From the NCBI RefSeq assembly GCF_012927415.1, contig NZ_JABBPF010000011.1, forward strand, positions 1-57,737: a DNA stretch of 57,737 nt, written 5' to 3'. The DNA is from Polaromonas sp. (GTDB lineage: Bacteria; Pseudomonadota; Gammaproteobacteria; Burkholderiales; Burkholderiaceae_C). Below the pieces are notes generated by a model. That model did not search any database and was not told the DNA's origin. It worked only from the letters and a program-made list of their open reading frames with translations. Numbering within the stretch: position 1 is the first letter of the stretch; every line of letters begins with the position of its first letter. Both the position numbers and the translations under genes were made by a program. This document shows positions 7,655 through 16,804 of this stretch, piece after piece.

Positions 7655-8806
7655 ATGAAGCGCACCTGGCTCCTTTTTTCCCAGACCGTCACCATTCTGG
7701 TTGCTGCGTATTTTGTCGTCGCCACACTCAAGCCGCAGTGGCTGAACAAGGGCCCGGCCTGGGACCTGCCGGTGATCCAGGCGCCTGCCAGCGTGCCACG
7801 CGGCGCCAGTCCGGTCGGCAGCTTTGCCTCGGCCGCAAAGCTGGCCTCGGCTGCGGTGGTCAGCATCAACACCAGCAAGGCGGCCATCCGCAATCCGCAA
7901 GCCGATGACCCGTGGTTCAAGTTTTTTTTCGGCGACCAGGGTTCGGGCGAGCCTCAGGGCGGCCTGGGCAGCGGCGTGATTGTGAGCGCGAGCGGCTACA
8001 TCCTGACCAACAACCATGTGGTCGAAGGCGCGGACGACATTGAAGTGGTCCTTAACGACACTCGCAAAGCCAAGGCCAAGGTGATTGGTACCGACCCCGA
8101 CACCGACCTGGCCATCCTCAAGATCGAGCTCGACAAGCTGCCCGTGATCGTGCTGGGCAACACCGAGGCGCTGCAGGTGGGCGACCCGGTGCTGGCCATC
8201 GGCAACCCTTTCGGCGTCGGCCAGACCGTCACAGCCGGCATTGTCAGCGCGCTCGGGCGGAACCAGCTCGGCATCAACACCTTCGAGAATTTCATCCAGA
8301 CCGATGCGGCCATCAACCCCGGCAATTCGGGCGGCGCGCTGGTCGATGTGAACGGCCACCTGATGGGCATCAACACGGCGATTTACTCCCGCTCGGGTGG
8401 TTCCATGGGAATCGGTTTCGCGATTCCTGTATCGACAGCCCGACAGGTACTCGAGGGCATCGTGAAGGATGGCCAGGTAACACGCGGCTGGATTGGCGTG
8501 GAGCCGCAGGAGTTGAACGCCGAACTGGCCGAGGCCTTCAAGCTCAAGCCGGAAGCGGCGAAAGCCGGCGGCGTCATCATCACGGGCGTGCTGCAGAACG
8601 GCCCCGCCGCGGAGGCCGGCATCCGGCCCGGCGACGTCATCACCGCAGTAGACAGCAAACCCGTCAGCAGCGTAAGCCAGCTGCTGATCGCCGTGGCGGC
8701 GCTCAAACCCGGCACGCCCGCGCCGCTGACGGTGCTGCGCGGTGACGGCGCGGTGCAGGTTGCCGTGACACCCGGAAAACGCCAGCGACCCAGGGTACAG
8801 CGCTAG
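7655..8806 (+). CDS. HtrA/Deg-family periplasmic serine protease with one PDZ domain
   Basis: 383 aa from the ATG at 7655, chosen because it starts a membrane anchor (WLLFSQTVTILVAAYFVVAT); the open frame runs 49 codons further upstream without family features. The trypsin-like domain carries H121 (TNNHVVEG), D151 (DTDLAIL) and S225 (NPGNSGGALV). One PDZ domain follows (about 275-375), as in DegS/AlgW rather than two-PDZ DegP. Such proteases act in envelope stress signalling or quality control; which one cannot be decided from sequence. The tail PGKRQRPRVQR is basic. It lies between the Nif3-family gene and tatABC. Confidence 0.93.
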   Translation: MKRTWLLFSQTVTILVAAYFVVATLKPQWLNKGPAWDLPVIQAPASVPRGASPVGSFASAAKLASAAVVSINTSKAAIRNPQADDPWFKFFFGDQGSGEPQGGLGSGVIVSASGYILTNNHVVEGADDIEVVLNDTRKAKAKVIGTDPDTDLAILKIELDKLPVIVLGNTEALQVGDPVLAIGNPFGVGQTVTAGIVSALGRNQLGINTFENFIQTDAAINPGNSGGALVDVNGHLMGINTAIYSRSGGSMGIGFAIPVSTARQVLEGIVKDGQVTRGWIGVEPQELNAELAEAFKLKPEAAKAGGVIITGVLQNGPAAEAGIRPGDVITAVDSKPVSSVSQLLIAVAALKPGTPAPLTVLRGDGAVQVAVTPGKRQRPRVQR

Positions 8807-8897
8807 AACGGCCTGCGCCGGGCTATCGGTTGGCGCGGAGTGTGGGATGGGCAGGCGTTGTGTGGGAAATGCGGCGGGCCGCATAAAGCGGAGCAGA

Positions 8898-8960
8898 TTG
8901 CTATATATTTAATAGCAAACGATGCCGATATTCATTGGACGTCACACCAATTTTACCTAA
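8898..8960 (+). repeat. Dispersed palindromic repeat, copy C
   Basis: TTGCTATATATTTAATAGCA core followed by GATGCCGATATTCATTGGAC, the same two-part layout as copy A. It occupies the gap between the convergent ends of the HtrA-family gene and tatC. Confidence 0.75.
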
Positions 8961-9008
8961 AGTCTGCCACAAAGCGGCCGCTGGACGGCGGACAATTGGC
9001 CAATTGGC

Positions 9009-9821
9009 TCAGGACGACTTTGCGCTTTCCGACTCGCTGTCCTCGCTCGGCGCCTTGGTGCGCTTGATGAAGATCTGCGCCGCGACAATGCCGACCTCGT
9101 AAAGTCCGCCCACGACCATCAGCAGCATGATCATGGAGCCCGCATCGGGCGGCGTGACCAGTGCCGTGCCAATGGCAGCGGCGACCCAGAAGTAACCGCG
9201 ATACTGGCGCAGCTGGGCGACGCTGAGCACCCCCATGCGCACCAGCAGGATCACGGCAATCGGCACTTCAAACGCGAGCCCGAAGGCCAGAAACATGCCC
9301 AGCACGAAATTAAGGTATTCCTCAATGTCTGGCGCGGCGGTGATCGACTTCGGGGCAAAGCTCTGGATGAACCTGAAGACCTGACCAAACACGAAGTAGT
9401 AACAAAACGCCACACCGGCAAAAAACAGCAGGGTACTGGAAACCACCAGCGGCATCACCAGTTTTTTCTCGTGCGAGTACAGGCCGGGCGCAACGAAAGC
9501 CCAGACCTGGTAAAGCACCACCGGCAGCGCAATCATGAAAGCCGCCATGAACATGATCTTGATCGGCACGACAAAAGGCGAAATGACGTTGGTCGCAATC
9601 AGCGTAGCCCCCTTGGGCAGGCTGGCCACCAGCGGCGCAGCCATCAGGTCGTAAAGCGCGCCAGGGCCGGGGAACAGCGCCAGCACGGCGGCGGCGATGC
9701 CGATGGCAATCACTGCCTTGATCATCCGGTCACGCAGCTCCACCAAGTGCTGCACAAAGGGTTGCTCAGTGCCGGCTAGTTCGTCGGGCTTGTCGCTACC
9801 GGGAGAATTGGGGTCGCTCAT
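9009..9821 (-). CDS. tatC: Sec-independent (Tat) translocase subunit TatC
   Basis: 270 aa. Six-helix inner-membrane receptor that binds twin-arginine signal peptides together with TatB. Family features seen are QPFVQHLVELRDRMIKA before TM1, FVAPGLYSHEKK in the first periplasmic/cytoplasmic segment, and the later helices around VPIAVILLVRMGV and ALVTPPDAGSMIMLL. The ATG at 9821 is preferred to one at 9860 because family similarity begins there, though no strong ribosome site is visible. Third gene of tatABC. Confidence 0.95.
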   Translation of the reverse strand: MSDPNSPGSDKPDELAGTEQPFVQHLVELRDRMIKAVIAIGIAAAVLALFPGPGALYDLMAAPLVASLPKGATLIATNVISPFVVPIKIMFMAAFMIALPVVLYQVWAFVAPGLYSHEKKLVMPLVVSSTLLFFAGVAFCYYFVFGQVFRFIQSFAPKSITAAPDIEEYLNFVLGMFLAFGLAFEVPIAVILLVRMGVLSVAQLRQYRGYFWVAAAIGTALVTPPDAGSMIMLLMVVGGLYEVGIVAAQIFIKRTKAPSEDSESESAKSS

Positions 9822-9884
9822 GAAGGAAGTATGCGCTGGGTAGTTTGCGCCGGTCTGCACGCAAAAAGAAAATCGGAAGGAGGC

Positions 9885-10349
9885 TCAGGCCTTGCGGCCA
9901 GCTTGTGGGCGAAAACGCGCGACGCGGGCCGCGCCGGACTGGGCCTTGGTCCGAACGCCGGCACGGGCCTTGAACCACTGGGGCGTTGCACCCTGCTTGA
10001 GTCGCCATTTTTTTTTAGGGTGGCGGTATTCGGGAAATACCTCAAAACCGGGCAACGGGTCGGCGGCGCTGCTGCTGGTTTCAGCCCATGATTTTTCGAA
10101 ATCACTGGCGTTGGTCTTGATCGTGTTTTCAACGTCGCGGGCGGCGCCTTCTACCGTTTCCTTCATCTTCTTGAACTCGTCAAGCTCCATCGAGCGGCTG
10201 ACTTCCTGCTTGACATCATTGACATAGCGCTGCGCCTTGCCCAGCAGCGTGCCGACGGTGCGGGCCACGCGTGGCAGCTTTTCAGGGCCGATCACTATCA
10301 GCGCCACCGCCCCTATCAGCGCGATTTTGGAGATGCCAAGATCAATCAC
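9885..10349 (-). CDS. tatB: Sec-independent (Tat) translocase subunit TatB
   Basis: 154 aa. One N-terminal membrane helix ([20 protein letters not shown]) is followed by the [13 protein letters not shown] hinge and an amphipathic, highly charged helix; the basic C-terminal tail (about 105-154) is variable in the family. TatB and TatC form the receptor complex. Located between tatA and tatC. Confidence 0.94.
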   Translation of the reverse strand: MIDLGISKIALIGAVALIVIGPEKLPRVARTVGTLLGKAQRYVNDVKQEVSRSMELDEFKKMKETVEGAARDVENTIKTNASDFEKSWAETSSSAADPLPGFEVFPEYRHPKKKWRLKQGATPQWFKARAGVRTKAQSGAARVARFRPQAGRKA

Positions 10350-10395
10350 GTCAGATCATGCGAAAAAAGATTTGACACAGGTGTGTATGGCACGC

Positions 10396-10656
10396 TCAAG
10401 GCTTTTGCCGGGCTTCAACATCGATCGTGTTGCGCTCTGCCTTGTCTGCCGCCTGGGCTTGGGCATTTGTGACCTGGCTCGCCGGAACGACAGGTTTTTC
10501 CTCGGCCGGCGCCTGCCCGCCCTCTTTCATGCCGTCCTTGAATCCCTTGACCGCGCCGCCAAGGTCACCACCCATGTTTCGCAGCTTTTTGGTGCCGAAC
10601 ACCATCACCACGATCAACAGCACGATCAACCAGTGCCATATGGAAAATCCACCCAT
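10396..10656 (-). CDS. tatA: Sec-independent (Tat) translocase subunit TatA
   Basis: 86 aa, typical for TatA. A short membrane helix ([16 protein letters not shown]) is followed by the [14 protein letters not shown] hinge and amphipathic helix, then a charged tail. It oligomerises to form the conduit for folded proteins. Likely substrates encoded in this window are MsrP and perhaps the Rieske protein and the binding protein at 33839. First gene of tatABC; a 160-bp gap to the HIT gene may hold its promoter. Confidence 0.95.
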   Translation of the reverse strand: MGGFSIWHWLIVLLIVVMVFGTKKLRNMGGDLGGAVKGFKDGMKEGGQAPAEEKPVVPASQVTNAQAQAADKAERNTIDVEARQKP

Positions 10657-10816
10657 TTTTTGCTCCTGCTCTGTAATTGCCAGTGGGCTCGATTACCCAC
10701 CATGGTCTGATTCTAAAGGCCCAGTGTGACATGCGGCGATGACCCTCCCGGCCTGCTGGTCAGGTTAGTGTCTGCCCGGGCGCAAGGGTTCCCCCCGACT
10801 TGCCAACATTGGCCCG

Positions 10817-11176
10817 TCAGCCTTTCAGCCAGGGTCGGGGGCCGCCGATGACATGGATGTGCAGGTGGTGCACTTCCTGCCCGCCTTCCAAGCCGGTATT
10901 GATCACGATGCGAAATCCCCCTTGCGGGTAGGGATTGCAGCCCTGTTCCAGCGCCAGTTGGGGTGCCAATACCATCATGCGGCCCAACAGCGCCGCGTGC
11001 CCGGGGCCGAGCTGCGCCATGGACGGAATGTGCACCTTGGGAATAATCATGAAATGCACGGGGGCCCAGGGGTGAAGGTCATGAAACGCGAACAGTTCGT
11101 CGTCCTCATATACCTTACGGCTGGGGACGGCACCGGCGGCGATTTTGCAGAAAATGCAGTTGTCTGGAGGGCTCAT
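10817..11176 (-). CDS. HIT-family nucleotide hydrolase (HinT-like)
   Basis: 119 aa from the ATG at 11176 (an in-frame ATG at 11188 adds four residues). It is a histidine triad purine nucleoside phosphoramidase type protein. NCIFCKIAAGAVPSRKVYED at the start and HHLHIHVIGG near the end are diagnostic; the triad histidines are at 104, 106 and 108 from this start. Located between a DUF4870-like membrane gene and tatABC, a placement common in Burkholderiales. Confidence 0.94.
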   Translation of the reverse strand: MSPPDNCIFCKIAAGAVPSRKVYEDDELFAFHDLHPWAPVHFMIIPKVHIPSMAQLGPGHAALLGRMMVLAPQLALEQGCNPYPQGGFRIVINTGLEGGQEVHHLHIHVIGGPRPWLKG

Positions 11177-11241
11177 GCGTTGTTTCAAATGACGGGCGGT
11201 AAAGACATTTCAGCAAAAAAAAGGAGCTCGGCCGCGGCGGC

Positions 11242-11592
11242 TCAGGGCAGGCGGTCCCCATTAAAGCGCATCCAGCCTTTGATGCAGCGATACAGGTACC
11301 AGAGCCAGATAATGCCGTAGGCAATGGCGCCTGGCAAAATGAACAGCAGCCACAGGGGCGATAGCAAGACCAGCCAGAGCAGCGTCCACCAGAAAGTGGC
11401 AATCATGTAATTATGGTGGGCCAGGTAGAGCGTATCGAGCTCGTCCGAGCGCCTGAGGTAGTTGACGATAAGCGCGATGACCGCGAACACGCCGCCGCTG
11501 AACCAGGCCAGCGTGTGCAGGCCATACAGCACATGCATGACCGTGCGGTCACCCGGGGTCTTGCCTTCATATTGGGTCAGATTGGTTTGCAT
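11242..11592 (-). CDS. DUF4870-like small membrane protein
   Basis: 116 aa with about three hydrophobic segments (roughly 20-45, 62-83 and 84-104) and a hydrophilic N-terminus. It resembles the DUF4870/Tic20-like membrane proteins that follow hisE in related bacteria. No catalytic motif is visible and the function is unknown. It lies 26 bp downstream of hisE and is probably co-transcribed. Confidence 0.85.
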   Translation of the reverse strand: MQTNLTQYEGKTPGDRTVMHVLYGLHTLAWFSGGVFAVIALIVNYLRRSDELDTLYLAHHNYMIATFWWTLLWLVLLSPLWLLFILPGAIAYGIIWLWYLYRCIKGWMRFNGDRLP

Positions 11593-11618
11593 GGTTCGAC
11601 TTCCTTCTGGTCGGGACT

Positions 11619-12011
11619 TCAGTGTTTTTCAGCCGCCTCGTGGCTATCCCGGATCAGCGCCTTGCGCAGCGCCATTTCTTCGATGCCGCTGGTGCCTTCA
11701 CGGCGCTCCAGCTCGGCCAGCACGTCGGCCGGCGTGAGGCCATAGTGGACCAGCGCAACCAGCGTGTGAAACCACAAATCGGCCACCTCGCCGACCAGCC
11801 TGGCTTTCAACTCGGCCGTCGGGCCGCCGCAATCAATATCCTTGGCGGCCATCACGGTTTCGGTGGCCTCCTCGCCGATTTTCTTCAGAAAGGCATCCGG
11901 GCCCTTTTGCAGCAGTCGCGCCACATAACTTTGCGCGGGATCGCCGCCACGCGCCGGCGTGCGGCTTTCAATGGTCTGCGCCAGGCGCTTGAGGGTGTCG
12001 GTGGAGGGCAT
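11619..12011 (-). CDS. hisE: Phosphoribosyl-ATP diphosphatase HisE
   Basis: 130 aa from the ATG at 12011, where family similarity begins. It hydrolyses phosphoribosyl-ATP to phosphoribosyl-AMP, step 2 of histidine synthesis. The MazG-like all-helical fold is indicated by [31 protein letters not shown] and [16 protein letters not shown]. It is separate from hisI, unlike the fused enterobacterial HisIE. Eleven bases separate it from hisI. Confidence 0.96.
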   Translation of the reverse strand: MPSTDTLKRLAQTIESRTPARGGDPAQSYVARLLQKGPDAFLKKIGEEATETVMAAKDIDCGGPTAELKARLVGEVADLWFHTLVALVHYGLTPADVLAELERREGTSGIEEMALRKALIRDSHEAAEKH

Positions 12012-12022
12012 GTTGATGGGTT

Positions 12023-12439
12023 CTATTGGTAGATGCTGGCCGGGTCTTTCAGCACCGGTTCGGTAACGACCCACTGGCCGTCCCGATAAAGGCTGAAAAA
12101 ACAGCTGTGGCGACCAGTGTGACACGCAATTCCTGGCTGATCGGGCTGATGACCCAGCTGGGTGACCTTGAGCAGCACCACATCGCTGTCGCAATCAAGC
12201 CGGATTTCATGCACCGTCTGCAGATGGCCCGACTCTTCCCCCTTGTGCCACAGGCGCCCGCGCGAACGGCTGAAATACACAGCCTGGCCCAGTTCGGCGG
12301 TTTTTTGCAGCGCCTCGCGGTTCATCCACGCAAACATCAGCACATCGCCACTGGCGGCTTCCTGCGCAATCACCGGCACCAGGCCCTTATCGTCCCAACG
12401 GACCGTGTCTAACCAATTCATGAAAGTATTGTCCGCCAT
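12023..12439 (-). CDS. hisI: Phosphoribosyl-AMP cyclohydrolase HisI
   Basis: 138 aa. Step 3 of histidine synthesis, opening the adenine ring of phosphoribosyl-AMP. Metal-site motifs are DCDSD (82-86; Mg2+) and C83, C106 and C113 (Zn2+; CHTGRHSC). [17 protein letters not shown] is the family signature. Monofunctional; hisE follows directly. The upstream gap to hisF holds a dispersed repeat. Confidence 0.97.
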   Translation of the reverse strand: MADNTFMNWLDTVRWDDKGLVPVIAQEAASGDVLMFAWMNREALQKTAELGQAVYFSRSRGRLWHKGEESGHLQTVHEIRLDCDSDVVLLKVTQLGHQPDQPGIACHTGRHSCFFSLYRDGQWVVTEPVLKDPASIYQ

Positions 12440-12463
12440 TGCGGGGGGCTTGCGGGTTTCCAG

Positions 12464-12522
12464 TTTGCTATAGAATTAATAGCTGCTTGGGCCGATAAAA
12501 CCTGGACTACAGGCCTGAAAGT
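12464..12522 (+). repeat. Dispersed palindromic repeat, copy D
   Basis: TTTGCTATAGAATTAATAGC core followed by GGGCCGATAAAACCTGGACT. It is located within the his operon, in the gap between hisF and hisI, on the strand opposite to transcription. Confidence 0.7.
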
Positions 12523-12530
12523 CTTGAAAT

Positions 12531-13310
12531 TCAAAGCCGGACCGGAATACCGCGACCGGCCATGTGGCGCTTGGCCTGCTCAACGGTGTATTCGCCATAA
12601 TGGAAAATGCTGGCCGCCAGAACCGCGTCGGCGCCGCCCCGCTGCACGCCGTCGGCCAGATGATCCAGGTTGCCGACACCGCCCGACGCAATCACCGGCA
12701 CGCTGACCGCGTCGCTGACAGCGCGCGTCAGCGCCAGATCGAAGCCCGACTTGGTGCCGTCGCGGTCCATGCTGGTCAGCAAAATCTCGCCGGCGCCGCG
12801 CCGCGCCATCTCGGCGGCCCAGGCCACCGCATCGAGGCCGGTGTTCTTGCGCCCGCCGTGGCTGTAGACGTCCCATCCGGCGCCGCGCGTCAGGGCGTGT
12901 TCTGCGCTGCGGCGCTTGGCGTCAATCGCCACCACGATGCACTGCGCGCCGTATTTGGCCGAGGCGTCTTCAATCACCTGCGGATTGGCCAGCGCGGCCG
13001 AGTTGAAACTGGTTTTGTCGGCCCCGGCGTTGAGCAGGCGACGCACGTCTTCGACTGTGCGCACGCCGCCGCCGACGGTCAGCGGGATGAACACCTGCGA
13101 GGCGACAGCTTCGATGATGTGCAAAATCAGGTCGCGGCCATCGCTGGTGGCGGTAATGTCCAGGAAGGTCAGTTCATCGGCACCCTGGTCGTTGTAGCGC
13201 GCGGCAATTTCAACCGGGTCGCCGGCGTCGCGCAGCTCGACAAAATTGACGCCCTTGACGACGCGGCCACCAGTGACGTCGAGGCAGGGAATAATGCGTT
13301 TCGCTAACAT
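12531..13310 (-). CDS. hisF: Imidazole glycerol phosphate synthase cyclase subunit HisF
   Basis: 259 aa (beta/alpha)8 barrel. With HisH it forms imidazole glycerol phosphate and AICAR. Catalytic D11 ([15 protein letters not shown]) and D130 ([11 protein letters not shown]) are present, as are the phosphate-binding loops TVGGGVRT and ASGGVGN. Lies between hisA and hisI, with repeat-containing gaps on both sides. Confidence 0.98.
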   Translation of the reverse strand: MLAKRIIPCLDVTGGRVVKGVNFVELRDAGDPVEIAARYNDQGADELTFLDITATSDGRDLILHIIEAVASQVFIPLTVGGGVRTVEDVRRLLNAGADKTSFNSAALANPQVIEDASAKYGAQCIVVAIDAKRRSAEHALTRGAGWDVYSHGGRKNTGLDAVAWAAEMARRGAGEILLTSMDRDGTKSGFDLALTRAVSDAVSVPVIASGGVGNLDHLADGVQRGGADAVLAASIFHYGEYTVEQAKRHMAGRGIPVRL

Positions 13311-13344
13311 AAGTCCCCACGGCCGACCACTGGGTGTGGCTTCC

Positions 13345-13400
13345 TGCTCCCTGAGGGGGCCGCTGCGCCTGAGGCCCGGCCAAGCCGGTTATGCGTATCC
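13345..13400 (+). repeat. GC-rich intergenic repeat (family 2), diverged copy
   Basis: CTGCTCCCTGAGGGGGCCGC and the following GAGGCCCGGCC resemble the tandem repeat at 21162-21327 (CTGCCCCCCGAGGGGGCTG... then GGGCCGACCCGGC). It fills much of the 127-bp gap between hisA and hisF. Relationship judged by eye. Confidence 0.45.
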
Positions 13401-13437
13401 TGTTGGCACGCAGAGCCGCTATTCGTCGCTGCTGCGG

Positions 13438-14178
13438 TCATCCGTTTAACTCATCTGCCCTGGTCTGGGCGGCTTCAAAATCCAGGTCGCCGCTGTAGAT
13501 CGAGCGGCCGCAGATCACGCCCTGCACGCCTTCATCTTCCACGGCGCACAGCGCGTCGATGTCAGCCATGTTCGACAGCCCGCCCGAAGCAATGACGGGA
13601 ATTGTCAGTGCCTGCGCCAGCTTGACGGTGGCTTCAATGTTGATGCCGCTGAGCATACCGTCGCGACCAATGTCGGTGTAGATGACGGATTCCACACCGT
13701 AGTCCTGGAATTTCTTGGCCAGATCAATCACTTCATGGCCCGTCAGCTTGCTCCAGCCGTCGGTCGCGACCTTGCCGTCTTTCGCATCCAGCCCGACGAT
13801 GATGTGGCCCCCAAATGCAGTGCACGCATCCTGCAAAAAGCCCGGGTTCTTCACCGCTGCGGTGCCGATGATGACGTAACGCAGGCCGGCATCAAGGTAA
13901 CGCTCAATGGTGTCGAGGTCGCGAATGCCACCGCCCAGCTGCACATCGATTTCGTTGCCGACTTCCGCCAGGATGCGCTTGATGGCCAGCTCGTTTTTCG
14001 GCTTGCCGGCAAACGCGCCGTTCAGATCCACCAGGTGCAGGCGGCGCGCGCCCTTGTCAACCCAGCGGCGCGCCATCGCGGCAGGGTCTTCGCTGAAAGT
14101 GGTGGATTGGTCCATGTCGCCCTGTTTGAGGCGAACGCAGTGACCGTCTTTCAGGTCAATCGCGGGAATGAGTAGCAT
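13438..14178 (-). CDS. hisA: Phosphoribosylformimino-AICAR ribotide isomerase HisA
   Basis: 246 aa from the ATG at 14178, where [20 protein letters not shown] begins. (beta/alpha)8 barrel isomerase, step 4 of histidine synthesis. The catalytic D8 and the second Asp in [10 protein letters not shown] are visible, as are LGGGIRD and IASGGLSN phosphate loops. It lies between hisH and hisF, the standard order in proteobacteria. Confidence 0.97.
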   Translation of the reverse strand: MLLIPAIDLKDGHCVRLKQGDMDQSTTFSEDPAAMARRWVDKGARRLHLVDLNGAFAGKPKNELAIKRILAEVGNEIDVQLGGGIRDLDTIERYLDAGLRYVIIGTAAVKNPGFLQDACTAFGGHIIVGLDAKDGKVATDGWSKLTGHEVIDLAKKFQDYGVESVIYTDIGRDGMLSGINIEATVKLAQALTIPVIASGGLSNMADIDALCAVEDEGVQGVICGRSIYSGDLDFEAAQTRADELNG

Positions 14179-14217
14179 GTTGGGGCTGGAGGAACGCAGT
14201 TGAAGAGGTTGAAAATA

Positions 14218-14242
14218 ATGCACCCTGGCGCAGGGGGTGCAT
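14218..14242 (-). terminator. Hairpin between hisH and hisA
   Basis: ATGCACCC (14218-14225) pairs perfectly with GGGTGCAT (14235-14242) around a 9-nt loop. On the minus strand it is followed by TATTTTC, a poor U-tract, so it may be a weak attenuator or an RNA-stability element inside the his transcript rather than a true terminator. Confidence 0.35.
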
Positions 14243-14265
14243 TCGGCGATATGAAAAATGACGGA

Positions 14266-14946
14266 TCAGGGTTTCCAGTGCAGGAAATTACGGTACAGGG
14301 CCAAACCGTCTTCGGCACTTTTTTCCGGGTGAAACTGGGTTGCAAAAATATTATCGCGCGCTATCGCCGCAGCAAAGCGCGCACCGTAGTCTGCCTCGCC
14401 CGCGATGTGGCGTACATCAGACGGTCGCGCGTAAAAGCTGTGAACAAAGTAAAAATACGCGCCGTCAGGCACGCCGGCCCAGACCGGATGCACATTCTGC
14501 CCGTCTGGCCGCGACTGGTAAACCTGGTTCCAGCCCATTTGCGGCACCTTGTAGCGGCTGCCGTCGGGCTGAATTTGACCAGCCAGTTCAAACTTGAGGA
14601 CTTCGCCATGAATCAGCCCCAGTCCGGGCGTTGCAAGACCGTCCATCCCTTCCTGGCTTTGGTCCAGCAGCATCTGCATGCCGACGCACACGCCGAACAG
14701 CGGTTTGTTTGCGGCGGCATGCAGCACCGCCGCCTGCAGGCCAGACTCGGCCAGCGCACGCATGCAGTCAGGCATGGCGCCCTGGCCGGGCAACACGACG
14801 CGTTCTGCATCCAGTACGTCCTGCGCACGCGATGTGACCAGGACTTCGTAGCCACTGCCTTGCGCCACATGCTGGACAGCCTGGGAAACCGAGCGCAAAT
14901 TGCCAGAGCCGTAATCGACCACCGCCACTGTTTTCAAATTGGTCAT
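14266..14946 (-). CDS. hisH: Imidazole glycerol phosphate synthase glutaminase subunit HisH
   Basis: 226 aa class I glutamine amidotransferase supplying ammonia to HisF. The catalytic triad is C87 ([10 protein letters not shown]), H206 and E208 (TQFHPEKS). [12 protein letters not shown] is the typical N-terminus. Lies between hisB and hisA; the gap to hisB carries repeat copy E. Confidence 0.97.
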   Translation of the reverse strand: MTNLKTVAVVDYGSGNLRSVSQAVQHVAQGSGYEVLVTSRAQDVLDAERVVLPGQGAMPDCMRALAESGLQAAVLHAAANKPLFGVCVGMQMLLDQSQEGMDGLATPGLGLIHGEVLKFELAGQIQPDGSRYKVPQMGWNQVYQSRPDGQNVHPVWAGVPDGAYFYFVHSFYARPSDVRHIAGEADYGARFAAAIARDNIFATQFHPEKSAEDGLALYRNFLHWKP

Positions 14947-14974
14947 CCGTAAGGAAAAAATAAAAAATCAATGA

Positions 14975-15032
14975 TTGCTATTAAATTAATAGCTAGTGAT
15001 GCCGGTACTTACTGGACATGAAACCTAAAACA
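14975..15032 (+). repeat. Dispersed palindromic repeat, copy E
   Basis: The most symmetrical copy: TTGCTATTAAATTAATAGCT, then GATGCCGGTACTTACTGGAC. Located in the 131-bp hisB-hisH gap within the his operon. Confidence 0.8.
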
Positions 15033-15077
15033 CCCATAATTGACGATCAGATGCCGAGGCTTGCGGTTCTGCCGTGC

Positions 15078-15698
15078 CTACAGCGAGCCTTTGGTCGAGG
15101 GAATCACGCCAGCGGCACGCGGATCGATTTCCAGCGCCATGCGCAGTGCGCGGGCAAAGGCCTTGAACACGGTTTCGGCCTGATGGTGGGCGTTTTCGCC
15201 TTTCAGGTTGTCGATGTGCAGCGTCACAAAGGCATGATTCACAAAGCCGTGAAAAAATTCGTAAGCCAGCTGGCTATCAAAAGTTCCTATCATGCCGCTC
15301 TTGAAGGGCACATCCATGCTGAGGCCGGGCCGGCCTGAAAAGTCAACCACCACGCGCGACAGCGCTTCATCGAGCGGTACATAGGCGTGGCCATAGCGCC
15401 GCAGACCTTTTTTGTCACCCACCGCCCGGGCGACCGCCTGACCGAAGGTGATGCCGACGTCCTCCACCGTGTGGTGGCCGTCAATGTGCAGATCGCCCAT
15501 GGCGAGAATGTCCAGGTCAATCAGCCCGTGGCGGGCGATCTGGTCGAGCATGTGGTCAAAAAAACCGATGCCGGTGGACAGTTTGGCCTCGCCGGTGCCG
15601 TCCAGGTTGACCCTGACGGTGATTTGGGTTTCGGCGGTGTTTCGCGTGACTTCCGCCGTGCGCGGAGTCATGCCGGGAGCAAATGTAGGGGTGGTCAT
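15078..15698 (-). CDS. hisB: Imidazoleglycerol-phosphate dehydratase HisB
   Basis: 206 aa, the monofunctional dehydratase without the phosphatase domain seen in E. coli HisB. Mn-binding histidine motifs are [25 protein letters not shown] and [12 protein letters not shown]. Step 6 of histidine synthesis. Its start overlaps the hisC stop by 4 bp. Confidence 0.97.
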   Translation of the reverse strand: MTTPTFAPGMTPRTAEVTRNTAETQITVRVNLDGTGEAKLSTGIGFFDHMLDQIARHGLIDLDILAMGDLHIDGHHTVEDVGITFGQAVARAVGDKKGLRRYGHAYVPLDEALSRVVVDFSGRPGLSMDVPFKSGMIGTFDSQLAYEFFHGFVNHAFVTLHIDNLKGENAHHQAETVFKAFARALRMALEIDPRAAGVIPSTKGSL

Positions 15699-16804
15699 AG
15701 GGATTCTTCAAGCGCGGCCAGCATCTGCGCATTTTCGTCAAAGGTGCCGACGGTCAGGCGCAAACAGTTGTGCAGCAATGGGTGCATTTTAGAAACGTTT
15801 TTTACCAGCACCTTACGCGCCTTCATGCCCTCAAATACCTTGGCGGCTCTATCACCGTCGCCAAGCACCCGCGCCAGAATCATGTTGGCGTCGCTTTTCC
15901 AGACTTTCACGCCCGCCAGCGCGCCAAGCGCGGCAAGCAAAAGCTCGCGCTGCGCCACCAGGTCATGCGCCTGGGCGACAAACACGTCCTGGTGCTCCAG
16001 CGCAAAAAGTGCGCATTCATAGTTGAGCACGCTGATGTTGTAGGGCGGGCGTACCTTGTCGATTTCGGCAATCAAGGCTTTCGGGCCCATCATGTAACCC
16101 AGGCGCACGCCGGCCAGGCCGAACTTGCTCATGGTGCGCATCAGCAGTACGTGGCTGTGCCGGGTAATGCGGTCGATGTAACTCTTGCTGGAAAACGGCT
16201 GGTAGGCTTCGTCCATCACCACCAGGCCGCCCTGCTCGCCGACGGCGTCGATGATTTTTTCAATTACCGCGTCGTCCCAGAGGTTGGCCGTGGGGTTGTT
16301 CGGGTAGGCCAGGTAGGTAATGGAGGGCTTGTGCTGGTGGATTGCGGCCAGCATGGCGGCTTCGTCGAGCTCGAAGTCGGGCGTCAAATCGACACCGATG
16401 AATTTCAGGCCCTGCAACTGCGCGCTCATGGCATACATCACAAAACCGGGCAGCGGCGCCAGCACCGAGCCACCGGGCACATCGCAGGCCATCGCCAGCA
16501 GCGCGATCAGCTCGTCCGAGCCATTGCCCAGCATGATGTCAAAGCCTTCCGGCATCCGGGCATAGTCGGCCAGTGCGTGGCGCAGGTCATTGACGCGGCC
16601 ATCGGGGTAACGGTTCAGCGCCAGAGCGCCCAGCCGCTGACCCAGATCAGCCTGCAGCGAAGCGGGCAGCCGGTGCGGATTTTCCATCGCGTCAAGCTTG
16701 ACCATGCCGGCCGAATCCTGGATGGCGTAGGCGTGCATTGACTGCACATCCTGGCGAATCAGTCTGCTGAATTTTGGATCGAGTGTGGCGTCAGGCGCGG
16801 TCAT
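15695..16804 (-). CDS. hisC: Histidinol-phosphate aminotransferase HisC
   Basis: 369 aa PLP-dependent class II aminotransferase, step 7. K227 in [15 protein letters not shown] is the Schiff-base lysine; MDENPH-like [19 protein letters not shown] (92-100) and YPNNPT (167-172) contact PLP and substrate. It starts directly next to the hisD stop and overlaps hisB. Confidence 0.96.
   Translation of the reverse strand: MTAPDATLDPKFSRLIRQDVQSMHAYAIQDSAGMVKLDAMENPHRLPASLQADLGQRLGALALNRYPDGRVNDLRHALADYARMPEGFDIMLGNGSDELIALLAMACDVPGGSVLAPLPGFVMYAMSAQLQGLKFIGVDLTPDFELDEAAMLAAIHQHKPSITYLAYPNNPTANLWDDAVIEKIIDAVGEQGGLVVMDEAYQPFSSKSYIDRITRHSHVLLMRTMSKFGLAGVRLGYMMGPKALIAEIDKVRPPYNISVLNYECALFALEHQDVFVAQAHDLVAQRELLLAALGALAGVKVWKSDANMILARVLGDGDRAAKVFEGMKARKVLVKNVSKMHPLLHNCLRLTVGTFDENAQMLAALEESL

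Noticed and set aside
7628..8884. 418-codon minus-strand frame opposite the HtrA-type protease
   Set aside because: The plus-strand frame has a complete catalytic triad and PDZ domain; the antisense frame has no family features.
15255..15300. GGCTATCAAAAGTTCCTATC in hisB as another dispersed-repeat copy
   Set aside because: It lacks the palindrome and the GCCG/TTGGAC tail in correct spacing; codons are ordinary hisB.
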